A stretch of 64,000 nucleotides of DNA from CAYHCE01 sp964355015 (GTDB lineage: Bacteria > Cyanobacteriota > Cyanobacteriia > PCC-6307 > Cyanobiaceae): positions 36,143-100,142 of the forward strand of contig CAYHCE010000007.1 in the NCBI GenBank assembly GCA_964355015.1, given 5' to 3'. The position numbers were made by a program, and so were the translations under genes. This document shows positions 43,214 through 51,513 of the stretch, in pieces. The notes beneath the pieces were generated by a model. It was not told where the DNA came from and did not search any database. It worked only from the letters and a program-made list of their open reading frames with translations. Within the stretch, counting starts at the first letter, position 1, and each line of letters opens with the position of its first letter.

Positions 43214-44662
43214 ATGACGAGCACCACTCCGCGGCCAGCCGCCACCACCGCACCGAACAACACCGCACCGAATACCACCGCACTGGAGACCACCGCAGCG
43301 GCGGCCCCAGCCCAGCCCCGTGGTCTAGATCCGCTCCAGGTGCTGCTCAAGTACGACAAGCCGGTTCCCCGCTACACCAGCTATCCCACCGCCGCCTCCT
43401 TCCACGCCGGCGTCGGACCGGCCGACCTGGTCGAGCAACTGGCCCGGCCGAGCGCTGCCGACCTCTCGCTCTACGTCCACCTTCCCTTCTGCCGCCATGC
43501 CTGCTGGTACTGCGGTTGCAACCGCATCACCACCCAGGCCGGCTCGAAGGTGGTGGGCCCCTATCTGCAGGCCCTGGCCCGGGAACTGGAGCTGATCGAG
43601 CGAGTGTCGGGCCAGCGGCGGCGGCTGGGGCAGCTGCACTGGGGTGGCGGCACCCCCAACTACCTCAGCCCCCAGGAGCAGGGAGAGCTGTGGACGCTGA
43701 TCCAGAGGCATTTCGATCTGGCCCCCGATCTGGAGGCCTCGATCGAGGTGAACCCGGAGTTCCTGGGCCGGGATCAGGTGCTCGAACTGCGGCGGCTCGG
43801 CTTCAACCGGATCAGCTTCGGGGTGCAGGACGCCGATCCCGAAGTGCAGGCGGCCGTGAACCGCATCGTGCCGGTGGAGCAGCTGCGGCGGGTGATGGGC
43901 TGGATGCGCGAGGCGGACTTCGAGAGCGTCAACGTGGATCTGATCTGCGGCCTGCCGCTGCAGACCCCCGAACGCTTCGCCGCCACCATCGCGCTGGTGC
44001 GGGAGCTCAGGCCCGATCGGGTGTCGCTGTTCAGCTTCGCCTACCTGCCGAAGCAGCTGCCGCTGCAGCGCCGGATCGCCGCCGACGATCTGCCGAGCCA
44101 GCGGGAGCGGCTGACGATGCTGCGCCAGGCCTGCGCACAGTTCACCGGCGCCGGCTACGACGCCATCGGCATGGATCACTACGCCCTGCAGGACGACAGC
44201 CTGGCTGTCGCTGCCCGTGAAGGGCGGCTGCACCGCAACTTTCAGGGCTACACCACGGGTGGCGAGCGTGATCTGCTGGGAATCGGCATGACCGCGATTA
44301 GCCAGTTCCCCACCCTGTTCAGCCAGAACCAGCGCGACCTCAAGACCTACTACCGCAGCCTGGAGGCCGGTGTGCTGCCGGTGGAGCGAGGTCTTGTGGT
44401 GCGTGATCCCGAGGTGCTGGAGAGGCGGGCGATCATTCAGGAGGTGATGTGCCACTTCAGAGTGGCGGTGAATCGGGGCCGTTTCAGCACCGAGTGGACC
44501 GACCTGCAGGCTCTGGCCGCCGATGGCCTCGTGTGCCTGCGGGAAGAGGGAACCGACGGTGTGGTGGAGGTGACTCCTGCGGGCCGCTGGTTGATCCGCA
44601 CGATCGCGGCGGTGTTCGATCCCGAGCAGCGCCAGCGAGCCAGCGGCTCGCGCCTGATCTGA
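43214..44662 (+). CDS. hemN: Oxygen-independent coproporphyrinogen III dehydrogenase
   Basis: 482 residues. Radical-SAM cluster ligands C93, C97 and C100 plus the HemN-specific C102 in CRHACWYCGC; PVPRYTSYPTA, LHWGGGTPNYLS and YDAIGMDHYALQDD are genuine HemN motifs, absent from the HemW relatives. It makes protoporphyrinogen IX without O2. The first 35 residues are Thr/Ala/Asn-rich, possibly disordered. A strong terminator follows the stop. Confidence 0.93.
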   Translation: MTSTTPRPAATTAPNNTAPNTTALETTAAAAPAQPRGLDPLQVLLKYDKPVPRYTSYPTAASFHAGVGPADLVEQLARPSAADLSLYVHLPFCRHACWYCGCNRITTQAGSKVVGPYLQALARELELIERVSGQRRRLGQLHWGGGTPNYLSPQEQGELWTLIQRHFDLAPDLEASIEVNPEFLGRDQVLELRRLGFNRISFGVQDADPEVQAAVNRIVPVEQLRRVMGWMREADFESVNVDLICGLPLQTPERFAATIALVRELRPDRVSLFSFAYLPKQLPLQRRIAADDLPSQRERLTMLRQACAQFTGAGYDAIGMDHYALQDDSLAVAAREGRLHRNFQGYTTGGERDLLGIGMTAISQFPTLFSQNQRDLKTYYRSLEAGVLPVERGLVVRDPEVLERRAIIQEVMCHFRVAVNRGRFSTEWTDLQALAADGLVCLREEGTDGVVEVTPAGRWLIRTIAAVFDPEQRQRASGSRLI

Positions 44663-44692
44663 GGCAGCGGGCAGCGGGCGGGGCTGCAGCAG

Positions 44693-44721
44693 AAAGGCCC
44701 CGGCATGCCGGGGCTTTTTGC
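44693..44721 (+). terminator. Rho-independent terminator after hemN
   Basis: Perfect GCCCCGG-CATG-CCGGGGC hairpin with a preceding A-run and a following TTTTT tract, about 30 bp after the hemN stop. The A-run makes it potentially bidirectional. Confidence 0.85.
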
Positions 44722-44774
44722 TGCACCGTTCCCGTGCTGCTCGGGACAGGCGTCCCTTTGCTCGCCGGTGCCAG

Positions 44775-45155
44775 ATGAGTCTCGCCGCTTTCGGCCCCCA
44801 GTGGGGGTGGCCCCGGTCACCTCCCTGTGGCGTGCTGGGTAGGCTCCGGCAACGGTGCCACGGACTGGTGCAGATCTCCTCCGCCAGCCCGATCTGGTCG
44901 CTGCCGGTGGAGGAAGTCGAAACCGCCCTGCAGACGGGCCCCGATGGGCTGTCCGCAGCTGAAGCGGAGACACGTCTGCGGCGCTTCGGGCCCAACCGCC
45001 TGCCGGAGCTGCGCCGCCACCCCCTCTGGCGGCGCTTCACCGATGAGCTCGTTCATTTCATGGCCCTGCTGCTCTGGGCGGCCGGCGCCATGGCCTTTGC
45101 CGTCCGCCGGATGGGTCAGCCGCCGCCGTGCCGGCCACACTGGAGAAAGAACTGA
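44775..45155 (+). pseudogene. Truncated P-type ATPase (N-terminal fragment)
   Basis: From about 44871 the product reads like the N-terminal cation-ATPase domain: VETALQTGPDGLSAAEAETR, LRRFGPNRLPELRRHPLWRR, FTDELVHFMALLLWAAGAMA. It then stops within about 15 residues, so no actuator, phosphorylation or transport helices exist. The start is unclear (ATG at 44775 or GTG at 44868). The closest full-length relative in the window is the pump at 12.8 kb. Best read as the stump left by a deletion; a short regulatory protein is less likely. Confidence 0.7.
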
Positions 45156-45171
45156 GCAGGAGTCTGGTGCC

Positions 45172-45816
45172 ATGGAGCGAACCCGTTTCGCCAGCCGGGC
45201 TCAGGCCGGCCAGCGGCTGGCCATCAGGCTGCAGGCCTGGAAGGAACGCCGTCAGGACACGACCGTGATCGGGCTCCCCCGCGGCGGCGTGGTGGTGGCT
45301 GCCGAGGTGGCGGCGGCACTGGGGTTGCCGCTGCGCACCTGGGCCGTGCGCAAACTGGCCCATCCGGCCGCACCGGAGTACGCCATCGGTGCGATCGCCC
45401 CGGGTGGTGTGCTGCTGTGGGACAGGCCGACGCTGGCCCGCCTGGGCGCAACGGAAGGGATGCTGCAGCGGCTGGTGGCGGAGCAGGAGGAGGAACTGGC
45501 CCGGCGGCAGCGCCTGTACGGCGATCCGGAGCCGGCGGCGCTGCGGGGCCGCCAGCTGCTCGTGGTCGACGACGGCATCGCCACCGGCTTCACCGTGCGG
45601 GCGGCCCTGCTGTCGTTGCGCCAGCTGGAGCCGGCCAGGCTTGTCCTGGCGGTGCCCGTCTGCGATACGTCCCTGCTGGGCACGCTGGAGTCGCTGGCGG
45701 ACGAACTCGTGGTGCTCAACCCGGTGCGGCATCTGGAGGCGGTGGGCTACTGGTACGAGACCTTCACCCAGGTGAGCGACGCGGAGGTGGGCGCCCTGCT
45801 GGCCGCGAACCCCTGA
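45172..45816 (+). CDS. Phosphoribosyltransferase-family protein
   Basis: 214 residues from ATG at 45172, preceded by AGCAGGAG. The PRPP loop is LLVVDDGIATGFTVRAALL, and the N-terminal TTVIGLPRGGVVVAAEVAAAL plus LPLRTWAVRKLAHPAAPEYA is typical of the stand-alone phosphoribosyltransferase-like proteins common in bacteria. Their substrate is not established. The frame extends upstream only as a shadow. Confidence 0.8.
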   Translation: MERTRFASRAQAGQRLAIRLQAWKERRQDTTVIGLPRGGVVVAAEVAAALGLPLRTWAVRKLAHPAAPEYAIGAIAPGGVLLWDRPTLARLGATEGMLQRLVAEQEEELARRQRLYGDPEPAALRGRQLLVVDDGIATGFTVRAALLSLRQLEPARLVLAVPVCDTSLLGTLESLADELVVLNPVRHLEAVGYWYETFTQVSDAEVGALLAANP

Positions 45817-45869
45817 GGCCGGCTCCCGCCGCCCGTGGCCCCTAGCGTGTTCACCGTTCCCCGCACCGG

Positions 45870-47201
45870 ATGACTCCGCTCCACGCCCATCCGGAGGCTT
45901 CCGCCAGCACCCCGGACGCTTCCGCGCCGTTCAGCTGGTCCCGATTGGAGGCCCTGGCGCCGCCGGAACCCGACCGGGTCAACGGACCCACCAGTGCCCA
46001 GGCGCTGCTGCGCCTGTTCGGCCGCAGCGAAAGCGACGTGCGGGTCACCCTCTACCGCGATCACCATGGCTGGTGCCCCTACTGCCAGAAGGTGTGGCTC
46101 TGGCTGGAGGAGAAACGGATCCCCTACCGGATCCGCAAGGTCACGATGTTCTGTTACGGCGAGAAGGAGGAGTGGTTCCGCCGCCTGGTGCCCTCCGGCC
46201 TGTTGCCGGCCCTCGAACTCGATGGCCGGCTGATCACGGAGAGTGACGACATCCTGCTGGCCCTGGAGCGGGCGTTCGGGCCGCTGGGTGCTGGCATGAC
46301 CGATCCCGCCGTGCTGCCCCTGCGCCAGCTGGAGCGGGTGCTGTTCCGAGCCTGGTGCCCATGGCTCTGCACGCCGGGGCTGGCGGCGAGAGAGGAGGAG
46401 CGGGCCGCGCAGCAGTTCGATCGTGTGGCGGCGGCCGTGGCCCGGGCCCTCGAGGCCACGCCAGGCCCGTTCTTCCTGGAACCGTTCGGCAGTGCCGATG
46501 TGGTGATCACGCCCTACCTCGAGCGGATGAACGCCAGCCTGTATTTCTACAAGGGCTACGCGATCCGGCAGCGCCACCCGGCGATCGATGCCTGGTTCCA
46601 GGGGATGGAACGGCGTCCCACCTACCTGGGCACCCAGAGCGATTTTCACACCCATGCCCACGATCTCCCCCCCCAGATGGGCGGCTGCCATGCCAACGGA
46701 ACCCCTGCCCAGCTGGCCTGCCGCCAGCGGGTCGACCAGGGACCGTGGCCGCTGGCGCTGCCCGATCCGGAAACATCCCAGCCCGAGCCGGCGGGCGCAC
46801 CCCTGGAAGCTCTCGCCCGGGTGCTCAGGCACCGCCAGGCCCTCGTGGCCGTGAATCCTGCCGATCCCCTGAGCTTCGATCCGGCCCTGCGCTGCGCTCT
46901 CACGGCGCTGGCTGGAGGACCGCTTGTGGCGCCGCCGCCGGGCTCGGCATCGGGCCTGCGCTACCTGCGTGACCGGATCAGCGTGCCGCGTGACATGTCG
47001 CTTCATGCCGCCAGGCGCCTGCGTCAGGCCCTGGAAGCCACGGCCAGTTGCACGGAGACTGAAACCGCCGCCCCCAGCAACGGCCAGGTCCAGCCGCCGC
47101 CGTTGCCCAGTCGCCATCGGCGCGACCAGGATCCACACCCCTTCCTGAGCGCCCATCGCGCGGCGCCGGCGGATCGTTTCTCCCGGCCGGTGTCCCCTTA
47201 G
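45870..47201 (+). CDS. Glutathione S-transferase family protein with N-terminal CPYC
   Basis: 443 residues. The thioredoxin-like domain (about 57-140) contains C69-P-Y-C72 (GWCPYCQKVWLWLEEKRIPY) and the cis-Pro region LLPALELDGRLITESDDIL; a helical GST C-terminal domain follows. Beyond about residue 250 is a long Pro-rich, poorly conserved extension. Similar proteins are found in plants and cyanobacteria. The Cys pair suggests thiol transfer or reduction rather than classical conjugation. Confidence 0.8.
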   Translation: MTPLHAHPEASASTPDASAPFSWSRLEALAPPEPDRVNGPTSAQALLRLFGRSESDVRVTLYRDHHGWCPYCQKVWLWLEEKRIPYRIRKVTMFCYGEKEEWFRRLVPSGLLPALELDGRLITESDDILLALERAFGPLGAGMTDPAVLPLRQLERVLFRAWCPWLCTPGLAAREEERAAQQFDRVAAAVARALEATPGPFFLEPFGSADVVITPYLERMNASLYFYKGYAIRQRHPAIDAWFQGMERRPTYLGTQSDFHTHAHDLPPQMGGCHANGTPAQLACRQRVDQGPWPLALPDPETSQPEPAGAPLEALARVLRHRQALVAVNPADPLSFDPALRCALTALAGGPLVAPPPGSASGLRYLRDRISVPRDMSLHAARRLRQALEATASCTETETAAPSNGQVQPPPLPSRHRRDQDPHPFLSAHRAAPADRFSRPVSP

Positions 47202-47203
47202 CC

Positions 47204-47881
47204 ATGGTGAGCGTCATCGGCCTGATCGGCCTGGCCGATCGCTTCAGCACCGACCAGCTCCAGTCCCTGCTCGGCCAGTGGGGGTATCTGGTGATTTTCT
47301 GCGGCATGCTGCTCGAGAACGCGGGGCTCCCCCTGCCCGGGGAAACCCTCACCCTGCTCGGGGGCTATGCGGCGGGCAGCGGTCAGCTCGATCTGCTGGG
47401 CGTGATCGCGGCGGCTGTGGGCGGCGCTGTGCTGGGGGACAACCTCGGCTATCTGGTCGGGCGGCGGCTGGGCTGGCGCCTGGTGTTGCGGGTGGGGGGC
47501 TTCCTGCGCCAGGACCCCGAGCAGATGGAGCTCCTGCGCCTCCGCTTCCTGCGCCATGCCGACGTTTCGGTGCTGCTGGGCCGCTTCGTGGCCGTGCTGC
47601 GGGTGCTGGCCGGGCCGATGGCCGGCGCCGTGGCGATGCCCTATCCCCGGTTCATGGTGGCCAATCTGCTGGGCGCCCTTCTCTGGGCCAGCACGATGGT
47701 GAGCCTGGCCTGGCTCGGTGGCCGCTGGGTGCCCGTGGAGCGCATGCTGAGGGGGGTGGTGGAGTTCGGCCTGGGGGCGCTGGTGCTGGTGCTGGTGCTC
47801 CTGGTGCTCCCGAAACTGATCTCCCGCTGGGAAACCCGCCTGATCGACCGCTCGCCCGGCGGCGATCCCCCCGCCGGCTGA
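47204..47881 (+). CDS. DedA-family membrane protein
   Basis: 225 residues, ATG at 47204 two bases after the GST stop. The re-entrant motif is ENAGLPLPGETLTLLGGYAA, followed by GDNLGYLVGRRLGWRLVL and the amphipathic GRFVAVLRVLAGPMAGAVAM with the two conserved Arg. The family is linked to lipid-carrier (undecaprenyl phosphate) recycling. About five membrane segments. Confidence 0.87.
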   Translation: MVSVIGLIGLADRFSTDQLQSLLGQWGYLVIFCGMLLENAGLPLPGETLTLLGGYAAGSGQLDLLGVIAAAVGGAVLGDNLGYLVGRRLGWRLVLRVGGFLRQDPEQMELLRLRFLRHADVSVLLGRFVAVLRVLAGPMAGAVAMPYPRFMVANLLGALLWASTMVSLAWLGGRWVPVERMLRGVVEFGLGALVLVLVLLVLPKLISRWETRLIDRSPGGDPPAG

Positions 47882-47911
47882 TCGAGCTCCCCATCCTCTG
47901 CGTTCCCTGCC

Positions 47912-48523
47912 ATGACGATTCGGCGCCAACGGCTGCTCCCCGCCGCCGTGGTCATCGCCCTGGTCCTTGCTCCGTTGCCGCCGCAGCTCCCCCCTCCGGC
48001 CGCCGCGCTCGAACTGCGCGGCATGACCTACTTCGAGAAGCCGCCCTGGAAGCTGGTGTTCCGCAATTACTACTCCACGGTCTTCGAGCGGGGAGGGGAG
48101 TACTACTTCACGATCGTGATGCCCGATGGGGCTGGGGCTGGCCTCGGCGCGCTGGAGATCCAGCAGACGGCTGGAGCCGACTGGGGCTTCTCCTTCGCGG
48201 TGGAGCGCACCCGCGCCTTCCTCGGCGAGCCTCGCCGCGAAGGGCCTGCCGTGCCGGTTCAGGCCCAGTTCGATCCGGACCTGCGCCGGTTCCGCCTTGA
48301 TTTCCCNNNNNNNNNNNNNNNNNNNNNNNNNNNNNNNNNNNNNNNNNNNNNNNNNNNNNNNNNNNNNNNNNNNNNNNNNNNNNNNNNNNNNNNNNNNNNN
48401 NNNNNNCCCGGCGCGGCCGACATCTATCTGTTCACGGTGGTGGCCGTTCCCGCCGGACAGAATCCGGTGTCCCAGCCGGTGGGGGTGGCGAGGATGCCGA
48501 TCTACGACGGCATGGACTTCTGA
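47912..48523 (+). CDS. DUF2808 family secreted protein (interrupted by an assembly gap)
   Basis: N-terminal signal peptide (core PAAVVIALVLAPLPPQL) and a mature start ALELRGMTYFEKPPWKLVFR typical of DUF2808. The reading frame enters 100 N (48307-48406) after DLRRFRLDF and resumes as GAADIYLFTVVAVPAGQNPV with the family's C-terminal block. In family members only about 20 residues separate those blocks, so the true gap may be shorter than 100 bp. The predicted frame is maintained by luck or because the N count is arbitrary. Its last 22 bp overlap the convergent VOC gene. Confidence 0.75.
   Translation: MTIRRQRLLPAAVVIALVLAPLPPQLPPPAAALELRGMTYFEKPPWKLVFRNYYSTVFERGGEYYFTIVMPDGAGAGLGALEIQQTAGADWGFSFAVERTRAFLGEPRREGPAVPVQAQFDPDLRRFRLDFXXXXXXXXXXXXXXXXXXXXXXXXXXXXXXXXXXPGAADIYLFTVVAVPAGQNPVSQPVGVARMPIYDGMDF
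48307..48406. other. Assembly gap of exactly 100 N
   Basis: A run of 100 undetermined bases, the usual placeholder length, inside the DUF2808 gene. Sequence joins before and after may be contig ends. Confidence 0.98.
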
Positions 48524-48987
48524 GCCGGCGTTCCTGTCCCGCCGGCCTCCCCCACCCGTTCCAGATCGGCGAGACCGGTGATCGCCTCCGGATTGCGGTA
48601 GTGCTTGAACTCGAGCCAGTTACCGGAGGGATCGATCAGGAAGAAGCTGAGGTGTTCCAGCGGGCTGCCGGCGAAGCGTCTGCGCACAGCGCCGCCGAAG
48701 CGCAGGCCCTGCCGCCCGGCACGCCGCTCCATCGCCTCCAGCTCCGCCGCCGTTGCAAACACGAGCCCGAAATGGCGTGGATAGATCCCTTGCTGTGGCT
48801 CGGGCGGGACCGCTGCGAGGTGCGCCACCAGCTGGTGTCCGCCCAGCTCCAGCACCAGGGCCTCCGCGCTGCGGCGGCCGCGCCGGCAGCCGAGACCCTG
48901 CACGTACCAACGTTCGGTGGCCTCCAGATCCTGCACCGGAAAGGCGAGATGGAAGAGGGGCAAGGGCACCATCGGCGACAGCGGCAC
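48502..48987 (-). CDS. VOC superfamily (glyoxalase/dioxygenase-like) protein
   Basis: 161 residues (or 156 from the next ATG). Two beta-alpha-beta-beta-beta modules: FHLAFPVQDLEATERWYVQG and HFGLVFATAAELEAMERRAG, with metal-ligand positions in FHLAF, RHFGLVF, EHLSFFLIDPSGNWLEFKHY (His, His, Glu). Substrate unknown. Its stop falls within the convergent DUF2808 gene. Confidence 0.8.
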   Translation of the reverse strand: MPLSPMVPLPLFHLAFPVQDLEATERWYVQGLGCRRGRRSAEALVLELGGHQLVAHLAAVPPEPQQGIYPRHFGLVFATAAELEAMERRAGRQGLRFGGAVRRRFAGSPLEHLSFFLIDPSGNWLEFKHYRNPEAITGLADLERVGEAGGTGTPAQKSMPS

Positions 48988-49076
48988 GGAACCGGGCCCC
49001 AGTCTGTCGAGCCGGGAGCCTGCCGACGGCCGGCCCAGCGGCCACGGCTTTTGCCGCAGCGATGGGCGCCCACAGA

Positions 49077-49106
49077 AAAGCCCCCGTCGGACGTCCGGGG
49101 GCTTTT
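49077..49106. terminator. Bidirectional terminator hairpin
   Basis: AAAAGCCCCCG-loop-CGGGGGCTTTT: eleven-base arms around an 8-base loop, with A-run on one side and T-run on the other, so it can stop transcription in both directions. It lies in the 255-bp spacer between the VOC gene and the next minus-strand gene. Confidence 0.8.
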
Positions 49107-49242
49107 CCGGAGCCTGGACCGCCGCTGGAAGGGCAGCCGCTGCTCTGGGGGCCGACGGGGTGGAGGGTGCGTCGGTCTTTCCTTGATAGCCCTGCCGGCG
49201 GCATCCCCACCCGAACAGGAGACCTAACGCAACACGACGGCC

Positions 49243-49707
49243 TCAGAGCCGGCGGCGGAAGCCCTCGCCGAAGGCCGATCCGCTGCTGGAGCGCTCGTCG
49301 CCGGAGGAGCGGCTCAGCTGCCAGACATTGCGACTGAGCCGCTGCGCCGTCACCCCGGCACGCCGGATCACAGCCGTGCCCGGCCGGGCCCCCAGCAGCA
49401 GGGTGACTTCCTGGGTGGTGAGGGGCGCTCCGGTGTGGATGGCCAGGGAGATCGCCTCGAGGCGGCCCTTCAGGGCCTGCACGGTGGCGGATCCCTCTCC
49501 GTCGCCCTCACCGTCGAGCAGGGGGAGGTCGACGCCGCCGCCCATGCCGCGCAGCAGCCCCAGCCCGACCACCGCCAGGGCCTGTTCCGGCTTCACCCCC
49601 TGCTCGATCGCCCCGCTGATCCACTCAGAGAAGGAGCCTCCCGCCTCGGCGGGCATCGGTGTGGTCTCTGCGGCCGGCTCCGCCGTGCTGGTGCGTCTGG
49701 TGGCCAC
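49243..49707 (-). CDS. Hypothetical protein with a C-terminal HTH-like segment
   Basis: 154 residues from GTG at 49705-49707, or 138 from ATG at 49654-49656; the frame is open to 50022 but the rest is shadow of the next gene. Middle helical region (FSEWISGAIEQGVKPEQALA) and a C-terminal LTTQEVTLLLGARPGTAVIR then RRAGVTAQRLSRNVWQLSR that reads like a helix-turn-helix. The tail is Ser/Gly/Arg-rich. Not recognised. Confidence 0.55.
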   Translation of the reverse strand: MATRRTSTAEPAAETTPMPAEAGGSFSEWISGAIEQGVKPEQALAVVGLGLLRGMGGGVDLPLLDGEGDGEGSATVQALKGRLEAISLAIHTGAPLTTQEVTLLLGARPGTAVIRRAGVTAQRLSRNVWQLSRSSGDERSSSGSAFGEGFRRRL

Positions 49708-49805
49708 GGCCGGGGTCCGTCGGAGATCTGAGCGGAAGGTACCGGCTTCCGTGCGGCTCGCAAGGGTTCCGGCGCGATCCCGTCGGCAGAGGCAGCCAGC
49801 CGTGA

Positions 49806-49973
49806 TCAGCGCTGGGCCCGGCCCAGCCAGCTGGCCACGCCCGGATCCCGGTCGGCGAACTTCTGCACGTAGATCCGCTCCTGCAGGGAGACAGGGTCGT
49901 GCCTGCTGATCCTGTCGATGATGCCCTGGAGTCGCAGGCGGGTGGTGGGGGTGAGCATCGTGACGCCAGCCAT
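49806..49973 (-). CDS. Small conserved helical protein
   Basis: 55 residues from ATG at 49971-49973. The pattern LTPTTRLRLQGIIDRISRHD and SLQERIYVQKFADRDPGVAS resembles a family of short proteins of cyanobacteria that end with ...ERxxLQKYADRDPxVAxWL. It lies between the HTH-like gene and csoS1D. Function unknown. Confidence 0.6.
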   Translation of the reverse strand: MAGVTMLTPTTRLRLQGIIDRISRHDPVSLQERIYVQKFADRDPGVASWLGRAQR

Positions 49974-50172
49974 GGTGACCCTTGCTAGCGACCGTGTGCG
50001 GGACTGCTGTATCTCTTCCCACCTACGGGCCGATCCGATCGGCAGCCCGGCACGGACCGGCCGGCCGGATGTCGAGCGGTAGGATCGCGCTGCTTCCTCG
50101 AGAACCCAGTCCCCTGGGGAACCGGCCTGCTTCGACAGGCTCTCGCGTGCTCCGGTCCCGCAGGTCAGCTTG

Positions 50173-50889
50173 ATGCCCCGTTCGCCACGGATTGATCCCC
50201 GATTGCCGAACGATCCCGGAAGCGCACGCCAGTTCCGTCTCACCGGCAGCCACGCACCCGCGCTGCAGCAGCGCCAGGCCATCGAGCTGCGTGCCTACGT
50301 TTTTCTCGATTCCCTGCAGCCCCAGCTGGCGGCCTACATGGGCACCGTTTCCCAGGGCTTCCTGCCGATCCCCGGCGATGCCTGCCTCTGGCTGGAGGTG
50401 GCGCCCGGCATGGCCGTGCACCGCCTCACCGACATCGCCCTCAAGGCCAGCACCGTGCGCCTGGGTCAGAAGGTGGTGGAGCGGGCCTTCGGCTCGCTGG
50501 CCCTCTACCACCGCGACCAGAGCAGCGTGCTGCTCTCCGGTGAAGCGGTGCTGGAGGCGATGGTCACCAGCGTGGAGCGCCGTGGCCGCTGCGAGGTCAC
50601 CTGGGATGAGATCATCCGCGCCATCACTCCCGATCACGCGGTGCTGATCAACCGCCAGAACCGGCGCGGCTCGATGATCCAGGCGGGCATGAGCATGTTC
50701 ATCCTCGAAACCGAACCGGCCGGCTACGTGCTGATCGCCGCCAACGAGGCCGAGAAGGCCTCCAACATCACGGTGGTGGACGTCAAGGCAGTCGGGGCGT
50801 ACGGCCGCCTCACCCTGGCCGGCCGCGAGGGCGACATCGACGAGGCGGCGGCAGCCGCGATGCGGGCGATCGAGATCGTCAACCGCTGA
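50173..50889 (+). CDS. csoS1D: CsoS1D, tandem-BMC shell protein of the alpha-carboxysome
   Basis: 238 residues from ATG at 50173 (a TTG sits just before). Two BMC domains in tandem (about 38-130 and 140-238) after a flexible 30-residue N-terminus: AYVFLDSLQPQLAAYMGTVS, then YVLIAANEAEKASNITVVDV. E103-R104 in KVVERAFGSL match the gate residues (Glu-Arg) that open and close the pore of the Prochlorococcus protein. It forms pseudohexameric trimers that stack, giving a gated pore for metabolites. The other cso genes are not in the window; rdgB (ham1), a frequent neighbour of the cso cluster, follows convergently. Confidence 0.88.
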   Translation: MPRSPRIDPRLPNDPGSARQFRLTGSHAPALQQRQAIELRAYVFLDSLQPQLAAYMGTVSQGFLPIPGDACLWLEVAPGMAVHRLTDIALKASTVRLGQKVVERAFGSLALYHRDQSSVLLSGEAVLEAMVTSVERRGRCEVTWDEIIRAITPDHAVLINRQNRRGSMIQAGMSMFILETEPAGYVLIAANEAEKASNITVVDVKAVGAYGRLTLAGREGDIDEAAAAAMRAIEIVNR

Positions 50890-50913
50890 GGTGGCTGGCA
50901 GCTCTGCGTTGGC

Positions 50914-51507
50914 TCAGCCGCCGAGACCCAGCCATTTCCGCAGCCCCGGGGCCATCTGCCTTGCGGCCTTGGCACGGCTGCCGAGCTTCTGCAACTGGTG
51001 CGGCGGCAACTCGGCCAGGGTGCAGCCCGCCTCCCGCACGTAGAGCAGGCGGTTGTAGCCGTAGCCCGGCACCGCCACCGGCCGGGTGAGGATTTCGCCG
51101 CGGCAGATGCCCTCGGCTTCCAGCACGGTGGTGCCGCCGGGATCGGCCAGGGCCAGGGCGGTGATCAGGGCGGCGCTGCGGTAGAGGCTGCCTTCAAGCT
51201 CCGCCAGCAGGCGGGCGATCCGCTTCTCGTCGGTGGGAGCGTAGCGGGCCGAGTACACACCGGGGGCTCCGCCCAGCACGTCCACCGAAAGGCCCGAGTC
51301 GTCGGCCAGGGTCCACTGCCCCGTGAGGGCAGCCACGGTTTCCGCCTTGAGCCGGGCGTTCTCCGCGTAGGTGCTGCCGGTCTCCTCCACCTCCAGCCCC
51401 TCGGGCTGAGCGCGCACATCCAGCTCCACCGAGGCCAGCATCTCCACGATCTCGCGGATCTTGTTCCGGTTGCCGCTGGCGATCACCAGCACGGGGTGGG
51501 GTCCCAT
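50914..51507 (-). CDS. rdgB: XTP/dITP pyrophosphatase (RdgB/HAM1)
   Basis: 197 residues. SGNRNKIREI (the SxNxxK substrate motif near the start), EETGSTYAENARLKAETVAA and the metal-binding acid pair ADDSGLSVDVLGGAPGVYSA are diagnostic. It removes XTP, dITP and ITP to protect DNA and RNA. In many alpha-cyanobacteria ham1 neighbours the carboxysome operon. Confidence 0.92.
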   Translation of the reverse strand: MGPHPVLVIASGNRNKIREIVEMLASVELDVRAQPEGLEVEETGSTYAENARLKAETVAALTGQWTLADDSGLSVDVLGGAPGVYSARYAPTDEKRIARLLAELEGSLYRSAALITALALADPGGTTVLEAEGICRGEILTRPVAVPGYGYNRLLYVREAGCTLAELPPHQLQKLGSRAKAARQMAPGLRKWLGLGG

Positions 51508-51513
51508 CCGCCG

